A stretch of 64,000 nt of DNA from Pampus argenteus. Lineage: Eukaryota > Chordata > Actinopteri > Scombriformes > Stromateidae. A program made the position numbers and the translations under genes. Shown here in pieces: positions 13,101 through 23,673 of this stretch. Positions within the stretch are counted from its first letter, which is position 1; every line of letters begins with the position of its first letter. Under the pieces are notes generated by a model. It did no database searches. It saw only the letters and a list, made by a program, of their open reading frames with translations, and was not told the origin of the DNA. The stretch is from NCBI GenBank assembly GCA_036937835.1, contig CM072863.1:15984001-16048000 (forward strand), given 5' to 3'.

Positions 13101-16100
13101 CTCTCTTATGAAAAATGAATCCAAACACTCTGCAAATCCTCGCTATATTGGTGCAGGTCAGGGTTGACATCTAATCCCATTCGAAGGGTTCGTTCATTTT
13201 CATTGCACCAGTCACGACAGCCTGTGTGGAATTCTCGCCACCAGCTTAAAGGAAGAATTAGATAAGTGGCAGCTGCATGAAAACATGCAATAGACCATGT
13301 CTCAGTATATTTCAGCTTAGTTGTCATAAGTGTCAGTGAAAGCCTCTCACTGTACGTTGTAGTGCATGAAATATCCATCTCAACTGTAGCCGCCCCTTCT
13401 CTGCTTCCTTTCTCTTTCCAGATGGTGATTAGATCAGTTTAGCTCAGTGGCGATGTGCCCGAGTGCCACCAGAGATGCAAATTTTATTCCTGTTTTGTGG
13501 CTTGCTTGCCCTTGTTGTTTTTTCTGTCTGCATTTTGTCATCTGGCGTTTAGTTCTTCATGGGTGACTCACTTGCATGGACAGTGTTTTTACCATACCCA
13601 GATTAAGCAGCCATGTTCTCTTTCATGCTGTGTGACCGGGCTCCTCTTTATACTTAGTTTTGCCCGTTCCCACACGTTATGCTGCATGTTTATTATTTAT
13701 GAATGCATGCAAAGCTACTTCTGCTGAAGCAAATGGAATGGGAACTCTGCCTTGCTCCGGCGTAAATAATGCATTTGGCATGAACATGCAGTCTTTCAAT
13801 GTATTGGTAGATTTTAGGTAGTGGAGCACAGTGTTGTCTTAGAGGCCAGTAAATACTGGCCCATTTCCTGAAGGTTGCCCTTTAGAGTCTTTGGCACCCA
13901 TTCTGCTGTACTAAATGGGAAGCTAATGAGGTCCAGTACAGTAGTTTGATGATGATACAAAACAGACAGCAGCAAGGAAACTATTATTTATTATTTAAGT
14001 AGTATATGACTAGAAAGGGTGGATTGTTTTCCTAAAAAGTTCTGCCGTGCCACAGTCAGGGACTGTCAGAGGCAGAGGACCACCTTACTCCCATTCACTC
14101 TGCCAGTATCGCACTTTATTAGATATCTTATTTCCTTTTACTGCTCATCTCACAAGTTGAAAATAACCTATTTAAGACTCAACAGAGCAACTGCTGAAGT
14201 GCATTGTGCAGCTCACTGACTAAAGGGGTGACATCATGAATGTGTCATTCTTCTGAGATACATGCACCTTTCTTTATGTAAATTTTATAATTTTAATTTA
14301 AAATTTAGGTCGAGGGAAGAGTTGATAGAGACGCACGGGTGGGGTGGAATGTGAATAAGGAAGTAGGTACATAAAAGGTTACGGTGACACGGTACTAATA
14401 CTTTAAATATTTGCTTGCTGTAAGCTGCCATCAAGGGTGTTTAAAAAGAAGGGATTTATTGATATCAAAATATGCAAACAAAAAGTCTCAGTTACCTTTT
14501 GTCCAAGGATCAGACTTTTGTGTTTTAGAGTCATACATTTTTTTGCTATGAATTGGCTGAAGGATACGGCATGACTACATGTTGGACTCCAACCAATCAT
14601 GTATACATGAAAGAATGCGCCAGGCACCGACATCCCTCTTTAATCTGACATCACCAACAACAAATGTTTATCTGTTATCGTGGTTTTATGAATGAGTGAA
14701 CCCGGAATCATCGCTTCTTGGCGGAGAAGGTGGGCTCTGCCTTTTATATTCCCAGCTGGTTAAAACGGGGTCTGCAGAAGTCACATCCATAGATGTGATT
14801 AATTTGGTATCATGCTCCTGATCTAAAGGCGCGATAGTCAGTGGGTTACTGAACTAGAATAAAATACAGCGTCTTTCGGCTGTTTTCTGTGGATTGCAAG
14901 AGACAATAGAAAGCAAAACTGACGTGCTAAGTCATTTTGTTGCAACCTACAGAAAAAAGGAGCTGTTGAATGCAGAAAAGTGAAAAATGTAATATGCTAA
15001 ATATGTGTACGAATAAAGGAGCTGCTGTCGGAGGAAGAGCGTCAAGATGGAAATGCGTTGCAATCCAAGGTATTTTTATGTGTTTTTCTTGCCTTGAGCA
15101 AGATATTTATGTCCATATTTAACATATTACATTTTCTCAACTTGTCTCCTTTTTTTCTGAAGGAAGAAACTGTCACAGCCAGTGCTCTGTTCAAAGGTCC
15201 TTGGTGGAGATATTTATAGATAAACTGGCCCCAGCTTGCAGTTACCAGCAATTGCTGAAATAGTTACTGAAATTGTACACTTACTGTAAAATAAAATATA
15301 AAATAGTGCATTTTCAAAAACGATACACAAGGCTGTGCATTAGGGGTTATACTGGCATAGCAATCCTGACAGAGAGGTTAAAGAGGGCTGTGGGGAGCAA
15401 TCAGGACTGAATTGCACTGTTTGTGCTGTGGAAGAAGGAAATAGTAGAACAGTGAGTGAAATGTCTCCCGCTTCACTTGCTCCTGAAATTGTTGAGGAGC
15501 GATGTTAACTTGCTGTACTGAGATTGTTGTTCTGCAGCTTTAGTGCTGTCATTAGTCATTTTACTTGGGCTTCATTTCTTGATAGTTCTTATCTGTTCAG
15601 TCAGTCGATGGAGCTTAATTGTACGAGTTTGAGGACCTGAGTGAACACTGTTTATCCTGGAGTGACTTATATTGCTTTAAAGGCAGCAGAATAATTTTCT
15701 GCTTCAGCAGACACATTGTTGGATGAAATGTGGAAATAAAGCTTGAAGATCCATTTAGCATTACTTTGATCTTATTACAGCTTATGCCCGGCTCACACAT
15801 TCAGTATATGTCGAAATACTTTTCACAGTTATGAATATTCATTTAAGTCTATGGTACACACGCAGCGCACGCAGTCCGAAAACAGAATTTTGTGAGTGAA
15901 TCAATATCATATGTAACAACAGTACTGCTGCAGGGGGGGAAAAAAAAATTACTCACAAAATTCAACAAACCTGTCTTGGGGTTTAAAATGCAAATTACTT
16001 AGAAGTATCCAGAAGATCATAAATTCTGTGTGAGTGAAATGTTAATGCAACCAAGACAGCATTTATCACCATAATTTGGCATTTTGAATTCTGCCTGGGT

Positions 16101-16439
16101 TTTAGGTTTTGCATGTTATTATTCGTTGGCAACCGTGAAAGTGTTTGTGAAAAATATCCTCACTCTCACAAAGTTAGAAATCAGATAATCCTCAAAAATC
16201 AAAACTGGAACACAGTATATTGTACCACTTATTAACCTGGAGACATTCTGCTCACAGTGAATAGCAGACTGAACACATTGTGTTTGGACGGGACACACAC
16301 AAAGCATGCTGGTACTTGTAGGCACAGCAGGAATGCACCACGAACAGAAAAACAATATAGTACACACTGAGGGATTTATTGCTTCAATTGACTACATACA
16401 TATCCATGTAAAAAGTGGTAAAATTTCCCTTTAAGTGTT

Positions 16440-16992
16440 CATTCAATATGTGATGTAACAATTATGACTCTATGAAATGTCTGTAACTAGTGTTACTCAT
16501 AAATTTTTAATAAATAATTGATAAATCAGTAAAACACAGATATAATGATATTTAATGGTATAATTCACGTCATAAAGCATTTAACTTTCATTTGTCATTT
16601 GTACAAATCATTCACAAGCTGGTTTAAAACAGTTTATAAATGTATTCAAAATCTATAAAGGCAATTTGTGTTGTGCTTGAAGGTACAATCTGGACCTCGG
16701 AAATACGTTCGACAAAATATTTTTAAATCAAGGTCCACTTTCAGCTGCATCTTGCTGTAGCCTTCAGTAGTAGACAGAAATAATAATTATTATTTATGAA
16801 TAAATACTTAATAAGTGAAATAAATACAACAACTGTGTTATATTGTATTATCAGTCATTCTTTCATTATGTGTTGCTTACAAATGTCCCTATATCTCCTA
16901 ACAAATGCATTAGAGTCTCTTATAAACATTAGTCAATTGTTTATATGCTGCTTATGAATGCCAGTTACAATGGATAAAATAAATATTAATTT
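16440..16992 (+). repeat. Probable teleost non-autonomous interspersed repeat
   Basis: The block contains CGACAAAATATTTTTAAATC, AAGGTCCACTTTCAGCTGCA, AGTAGTAGACAGAAATAATA and TGTTTATATGCTGCTTATGA. These phrases recur together in fish genomes as a long AT-rich repeat. No coding frame. Recognition is from memory; the ends are approximate. Confidence 0.5.
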
Positions 16993-18952
16993 CCAGCCAC
17001 ATTCTACCGGAAAACTGTGAATGTAACTGTATAGTTAGTCAAGAATGAATTTGTTTTTGAATTTTCATCCAACCCTCTTTGTGATGCTTGGATGGAGATG
17101 TACAGTGTGCCAAATGCAGTTTGGTGCTTTATTTGCATAAAATGTGACTGAATGGAAAAGCAGAATTTGCTGTAACGCTAGCAGAACTCTTTTGAACATA
17201 CAGTGGATATCTCTCCCTCTGTTTCCTGTGCCTGTGCAGTGTGATGATGCAGTAGGACAGCTATCTGATCCCTGCTGTGTTGCACCGTGTGTCCGGTGGC
17301 ACAGAACATGCTGTGAGGCCACAGGATGAGTCAGAAGCAAGTAGACCTCGCTGAACCACAATAGTGAGAGAGATAGAGAGGGACACAACGAGATGGAGGG
17401 ACTAGCCAAGTGTGTCAGAGGACTCCAGCTACACTAAGATGACCTTTTGAGCCTAATGTTGGCTTCTGGAACTAAATACTCGGCCTCTTCTGGTCTGCCA
17501 CTTCCAAAATAAACCCGTGTGGGGCGCAAACGCTGGAACACGGCCGCAGTCCTCCTCCCCTGCCCGCTAAATTTACTGCTGTTTTTCATGACTCCAATTT
17601 TGACTGTCAGCATTGGACACAATGGGACTCTTGAAGTCACATAGGGTTTGATTGTGGGGATTCATTGAACCAAAATTAACTAAACAGAACTATGAAGATC
17701 ATGTTTGTAAGCAGCAGATTGATCCTCTGGGAGCCATAAATGTCTGCACAAAATTCTGTGCCAATTCATCTAGTAGATGTTGGAATACTTCACAGGACAA
17801 GTATTGTTTGGTTTTCTAATCGTTTCTGCTCTCGATGTACAATGCTGTTGTGTTTACATGTATATTTACAAAACGTCTTGCAGTTAGCTGCTAACTGAGC
17901 CATATGCTACAATGTTAATTGTGCATTTGATTACATGCCATGCACCAGTCCCTAAGAAGTTATAATTTTATCAGGTAATCAGTCCTGCTGAGTTAAAGCG
18001 TTCGCTGACAGGCTGTCTGATGCTCGTGTGTCACTTGTCGTCTCTGGAATCTTTTCCCATGGCAGTCAGTTGTATAATGTGCAAATCTTTCTCTTGTCTC
18101 CAGTTATCTGTAGGATTGCACAGGATTTATGATACAAAAAAACACGCTTGTGGCAAATTCCATCACTTTATGGAAATGGCCATTCCCCCAATCCTCCATC
18201 TAGGGATTTAAGTAGCACGCTTTCCTGCTCATCCCGTCATTACAGGCCTTTTGTAAAACAGTTGTTGCAACAGCCTTTTGGATTGGCAGCGTGTGTGCTT
18301 CTGAGACACTTCATCATTATTATCAGGAGAAATACTTTAAAACAAGGAACAGAAACACGTCAGACGTCTTTCTATGTGCAGGAGAGGATGTCGGAGGAGC
18401 TAATTCTGCATTTATAACACTCCTTCAATAAACAAGGTATCTCAGATCCAGTAGCCTGACAATAGCAGGTCATCACTGACTCTCTCTGATGTATTACTGG
18501 GTTGACGTCATCATTTTGTCTTTAACATCTATGACTTCTACTGTAATTTAGAGATTAACATTAATGCTTGAAAATGATGTGAAAGAATTCAGTGCGTGTT
18601 TCATGTTGGGATACTTTGTGTTTTTCTACGCAATTTAAATGGCTGAAGGAGATCTGATGTATAAAATACAGGTTGTTGGGTTCAATTTAACTGTTGTACG
18701 CTGAACTTATGTCTTGTTTTGATTGCACGAAAAAAGGATAAAAAGCCTGCAATTACCAAACTATTATTTCAAACATGGATTTCACTGTTTGGTCTTTAAA
18801 GTACAACCATGGAATTTTATAGTGTTGGTTATAAATAACATTGTTTTAGATTTTAAGACGCTGTTTCATTAACCTTTTAATTAACTGTTTCATTTAAGCT
18901 TCTTAGTGCAGCATAAACTTATGCTGTGCACCCAACATTGTTCAAATCCACT

Positions 18953-19224
18953 AAGGCTGCATAATAATGATTATTTTCATGATCAATTAATCTGAAAAAT
19001 CCTCATCAATCAATTGTTTTGTCTATAAAATGTCAGAAAATTGTGAAAATGTCAGGTATAAATGCCAAAGTTACATCTTAAGGAGTCTTATTTTGTCCAA
19101 TCATCAGTCCCAAATCCAAAGATGTTCAGTTTACTATGTATGACACCAATAACCGTCAAATCATCACATTTGAGAAGCTACACCCTACTCGTTTTCTGTC
19201 AATCAACTAATCTTTGCAGCTCTA
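18953..19224 (+). mobile_element. hAT-like MITE (common teleost interspersed repeat)
   Basis: It begins AAGGCTGCATAATAATGATT and ends ACTAATCTTTGCAGCTCTA. The ends are imperfect inverted repeats of the type AGGGCTGCAACTAACGATTA. Inside are GTCTATAAAATGTCAGAAAA, CCAAAGATGTTCAGTTTACT and CACATTTGAGAAGCT, hallmarks of a high-copy teleost non-autonomous repeat. A clean 8-bp target duplication was not seen. Superfamily assignment to hAT is inference. Confidence 0.72.
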
Positions 19225-19666
19225 AAACACACATTTTATTTTAAATATTAGTCTAATATCCTAAAGTTCCCTTAGATACCAAACATGTATGTGAAAGGAG
19301 TTTACATTAATTTCCGCAAGAGCATATACGTATATGAAGTCTGACCCAGGTTCACCTGAACTTATGATGTAATTCAAGAAGACTGATGTAAAGTCTGTAA
19401 TGTTATCCATGCTTTCTATGTCGCTATAATAAATGTTATGTAACTGAGGGAAGGCTTGGCCTGGGGCATGACTGCTGGCACACAACCAATTGTGTGTCAT
19501 ATTTAGATAAGAGGTAAACAAAAATGTCCATCATAAACAACAGCATTTGTTTTGTTTTGGCCACAGAAACCACCTCAAGCTCGTCCACTGTGTTATGCAT
19601 CAGCTGTAAACACACTTCTCTGTCTTATTGACTCACTCTGCTACAGGGCAATAGGTGCTCTGGGGG

Positions 19667-19667
<1 letters not shown>

Positions 19668-19701
<34 letters not shown>
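19668..19701. repeat. (TG)17 microsatellite
   Basis: Perfect TG run followed by a GCTCGTGCGC alternating purine-pyrimidine stretch. Confidence 0.95.
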
Positions 19702-19703
<2 letters not shown>

Positions 19704-20100
19704 CGTGCGCACATTTGTGTTTCAATTATGTCTATCCATTAGGAAGTAATCAGAGAGGAGTTTTTTTTCACAATGAGCAGCTGTGAAAATCACTAATAAC
19801 AGAAAGAGCAGGGGATCAAAGGGTGTGAGGAGTGTTATTTTACTGTGGTTGCTATGCAACACAAAATTTGCAGACAGCATGCAAGCTATCTATTTAATAT
19901 AAGCAGTTTATCTTGAAATAACAAAGTGGATAAAGTTTCAAAAGAAGAAATTACTTGCTCATTAAAATGAGGTAGTTACTCTTCCTGTAATGTCTCTCTG
20001 TGTAAAAGCCACATCAATTTCTTGAGAAGGTATTTAAGTCATTTGTGGTGTTCAGATACTATTTGGCTGTTTTGATGTTCATAGCACAGACGTAGAATAG

Positions 20101-20165
20101 TAGGGAGGTGCTCAGTGGTATAAAGCCTGCACTACAGTATGAGAAGAAAATGGTTTAAATAACAT
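20101..20165 (+). repeat. Decayed tRNA-like sequence, possible SINE head
   Basis: GGTGCTCAGTGGTATAAAGC resembles a tRNA D-arm/A box. About 40 bp later TGGTTTAAAT resembles a B box (GGTTCAAAT). Spacing fits a tRNA-derived RNA polymerase III promoter. The acceptor arms cannot be paired and the anticodon region is degenerate, so it is a relic rather than a working tRNA gene. Confidence 0.35.
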
Positions 20166-22333
20166 ATAGAAAGTACAAACATTTTTTCAATATTTGATCA
20201 TGATTCCATAATCTTGTGTTTTGAGATACCTGACATAAAAAAAAATAAAAAAAATCACTGTAACGTTTTGCCACAAGGAGATATTGTAGGAAAAACATTG
20301 TGTAAAAATGTTTGATATGAGCATTTTTTTTTTCTGGTTGAATTAAATACTTTTCCATATTATTTTGATAATGAGGTCATCTGCAAAGCAATATGTTTCA
20401 TTCAAAACATACTTGCTCTTAAATTACTATTTGGTCAACAACGTAAACAAACAAACAAGTTCAGTCAGTAAAACAATAAATTAAATGTGAAAACTAAATT
20501 GTTTTTACTATTGTGTATACTTTAGTTCTACTCAACTAATAACCTAATGTTCACTGTGACCTTACATGTACAGTTTGTTAGTTTGTGTAATTGTGAAATA
20601 AATTAACCACGGGGTTAATTTCAGAGAATGCACAAAAGGTGCGCAGGTTGGAGAAGATGAGAATAATAAAACATAAAACATAGCTGCATCCATACTGATC
20701 AACTCACTAAATATGCGCCTTCAGCATGTAAAAGTCAGCCTTAACCTATCCCAAAATAGGTTTAGCCTGATCAGACCATTTTATGATGAGCCACCTGGTC
20801 TCGGTGTCACATCCATCAGGTGGAATAATTTCCCTGTTAACCAGCTCCATCAGGCCACCTGAACACTTCCAGACACGAGATGGAAATTGTAATATTAGAT
20901 GCTAGATTTAAATCTTGTTTGGAATAAAACCTGGCCTTCTGCTGCCCGTCCCAAAGAGCTACAAGCAGTCACAGACTCGCTGCTAGACATTTCATTTTTT
21001 TTGCAGCGCGCCCTCAAATTGCAATTACTTCTGGAATTTCGGCTGTCACAGCAGATTTATTTCGTTTTTCGTATTATTATAGTCGGTAACTGCAAATGAG
21101 TAAAAACAAGAAGTAGGACTGAGAACAGAGGCTAAAATATGTCATGTAGGTGCGATCTTCCATTTTTAAGATGAATAGAAGTGTAAGAAATAAAAGCTGA
21201 TAAAAATGAAAGTGAGGTTGAATTGTCAAGTCCATCAGTAATAAAACACAATGTTTGTTCAGGCACAACACTGAGGTCACGCTTGAATTGACCGTGTTGC
21301 ATTTCTAATATGTTTCCCAGCCGTTGGTCCGTAGCTGTGTGGCCAGTAATATCCAGTCATATTCAGTGTGACACTTATCACTGTTTGCTCTGCTGATTAT
21401 GCTGATGCCAACACCAGCTCGTTCCATCACCCCGGCCTCCTCCTCATGTGGTATTTCCTATTGTTGATTTAAGAATAATGAATAATGTCCATATGTTTAT
21501 TAGTGGGTATCTAGGTTTCTTTGGTAGCTTCTTTTTCCTTACCTTTGTTGACATATTGTTACATTTCTTGGTGAGTTACCATCACAAACCACAAAAAGAT
21601 GATCAGTGGATGAAGCCATCCGAAGGACTTTGCTTACTTCACCTGCTTGCACCCCAGTATGTGTGGGAGCCCTCGTGTGCACACTGGATACTGACTAAAT
21701 AGGGACTCTATTTCAAACATTCTGCTGCCAGGAGTCAAAAACTGAATTAACTGAATAAACATTTATTCTTGTAATATGTGTCTTTGTGGTTGATTAAACT
21801 TGATTTCTCAGTGGATATTTAGGCTTAGATAGACTTTGTAGGCTGAGTTTGTCTTAAATGCCTCAACCTATTGGAGTCAGATGTTGGCTTGTTTGCACCT
21901 ACTCCCTTTCGCCCACACAGTAGGCTTATTTGGCCTTCACACCAAGTTAGCAATGCCTGTAAACCTAAACATCAAACCTCAGATTTTCCCTTCAGTAATA
22001 TATTGGTGATTTGTACAGACTGTCTCATAACATCCTAAAAGTGTCAGCTGTTTGATACTGTACAGAATTAGTCTCCTGTGAAGGTCTCACCCAGCTCTGG
22101 CTGTCAGTACAAAGGCAGTCACAGCAAAACGTCTCCCTCATATGCTAGCCCCTGCCAGATACGCAAGAGTTGATCTCTGCACATGAAACCAGCCATTTTA
22201 CTAATTTGAGTGGCTGCACTGGAACAGAGTTCAAAGCAGAGCTGTGATTTGTCACTGTTTTCCTCATGAGAGAGGAGAGCAGTTCTGTTGGTAGTAAGAT
22301 GAGTCACTGATTGCATTTGGTTGTTCTCCGCAG

Positions 22334-22647
22334 GCCTCTCAGATGGAGATGGAGAGTATTATTGGACAACAGGCCTCCGAAAGTACATGAAGATTACTGA
22401 GCCAAGCACAATAAGACAGAGGGCACAGACAGAATTACTCACCTCCCAGGTAGCAGCAGAAGACACAGAGCATAAACGGACTTCATTTGTTCTAGCCGTC
22501 TCCAGATCTAAATTGCAACACGATGTAAATCAACATTTATTCAAATATGTTTTTGCAAAGAAAGCACAAAATGGAGGGGCCAGATTCTCAGAGAAAAGGC
22601 CTCACCAGAATGTGGCACAGCGAAATCTATATCTATTAGCCCTGCAG
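22334..22647 (+). other. Speculative spliced exon upstream of tafa2 (open frame, flanking splice-like sites)
   Basis: TTGTTCTCCGCAG (AG at 22332-22333) is a good acceptor-like sequence. The frame then stays open to CTGCAG|GTACAG (GT at 22648-22649), with an alternative donor CCCAG|GTAGCA at 22449/22450. The translation (GLSDGDGEYYWTTGLRKYMK at its start) matches no family I recognise. It could be a 5' UTR exon of tafa2, an lncRNA exon, or chance. Only transcript data can decide. Confidence 0.2.
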
Positions 22648-23561
22648 GTACAGTAGAGACTAGGTAAATTACTGTGGCTGGTGAGCTACACTCTAGCCAC
22701 ATAATAATGTTACCACTATTCAGTTTCTTTCTGTTCTCTCTGTGCTGTGCCCTTTATTCCCCCTCTGGCAATTTCTTCACAGGATTGTACATAATTTAAT
22801 TCAATAAAAAGTAATTGAAGCGGGAAAATAAGTTCTCTCAACTATTAAGCTTGCTAACCGTGAGTTAGCACAGTTGATTCAAAAGACACATTTGTACCAA
22901 TGTCGACTCCGGTTTCATAACGCTCATAAACCATCCTATTTTGTGGAGCAGTTCGTTCTCTTACAGAGGAGGGTTAAATAAAATGTAATGGATGTAGAAA
23001 CACGGCTAATAAGCTGCAATAGTGTCCTCCGTTTTGGACTTTTTGGCTCTGTTCCTGAAAAGGTTAGCACTGAGGGTTTGCATGGTTAAAAAACGTGCAT
23101 GTCAAAGTTCTTCCAAAGTTGAACTTGAAGACAAAAAGTTGAGCAAGTTTCATTTGCTTCTGCAAGCAAATCCACTAATCTACTGCGATTCCATTCAAAA
23201 TTGTTTCTAATTCAACTAATTTCGCCAAGAAAATGAACTGTGTGAATGCTGGTGTGACTGAGGCTTAATACAGGGGTTTTTGCTGGTATGTACTTTTACA
23301 CTACTTATTTATATTTGGCTGTTGTAGCTCTCAGCAGGCTAATCCCTAACACAGCAAAGGCGTCCAGTTAAAGCTCTGTAGATCCGAGCTTTGTGATTTC
23401 AGGAGTTGACTCTAATTGACCACTTCTGACTGCCAAGCCGAAGCTTTGGGAACTTATTGGCATGAGTCCAAGTGAGCCTAGCCTGCACATCTAACTGTTG
23501 CAAATGTAAATATAGCCACCGCTGGTGATATTTGTGTTTTTTTTTTGTTTTTTTTTACAGA

Positions 23562-23651
23562 ATGCAGGAAAGGGACCTACTGGGCATGTGCAGAAGGGCG
23601 CTGCTGCTGACCATCTGTATAGTGTCTCTCTGGGGACAATTGACCAGTGCA
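23562..23651 (+). other. tafa2: Predicted signal peptide of TAFA2 (residues 1-30)
   Basis: Basic residues Arg11-Arg12 are followed by the hydrophobic core ALLLTICIVSLWG and small residues L-T-S-A before Ser31, which fits the signal peptidase -3/-1 rule. Cleavage after Ala30 would release a mature peptide of about 102 residues. The site is inferred by eye. Confidence 0.7.
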
Positions 23652-23673
23652 TCGTCACACAGAAGCCACATAG
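23562..23673 (+). CDS. tafa2: tafa2 coding exon 1: start codon and signal peptide
   Basis: A long T-rich tract (about 23538-23556) ends in ACAG at 23557-23560. The exon opens with a single A, then ATG at 23562. It encodes 37 codons plus one base, beginning MQERDLLGMCRRALLLTICI, followed by VSLWGQLTSASSHRSHI, and ends at G|GTAAG (donor GT at 23674-23675), phase 1. The hydrophobic run and small residues before Ala30 form a typical secretory signal. The register of LWG and of the His-rich stretch matches human TAFA2 (IVTLWG..., NHHKAHH), which supports this start. An internal Met9 would still leave a hydrophobic core, but the first ATG fits the family's length. Confidence 0.93.

Larger units (their letters stand above)
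541..16439. other. Non-coding DNA upstream of the tafa2 coding exons, no gene seen
   Basis: Apart from the microsatellites, the 5.6-kb palindrome and the repeats listed separately, I see no gene. Open frames are short, lack family motifs and are not flanked by consistent splice sites. The reverse frame at 3480-3896 (138 codons) has no recognisable domain. The stretch could be an upstream tafa2 intron, since the first exon is missing, or intergenic DNA. Confidence 0.6.
16993..23560. other. Non-coding DNA just 5' of the first coding exon
   Basis: It contains the hAT-like MITE (18.95 kb), a (TG)17 tract, the tRNA-like relic and the speculative exon at 22.33 kb. Because the tafa2 start exon begins with an acceptor, at least the 3' part (up to 23560) must be intron. 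No TATA/Inr or CpG-rich promoter could be pinned down. Confidence 0.6.

Noticed and set aside
22119..22316. Reverse-strand frame next to the speculative exon
   Set aside because: Short, no similarity, and no matching splice sites on that strand.
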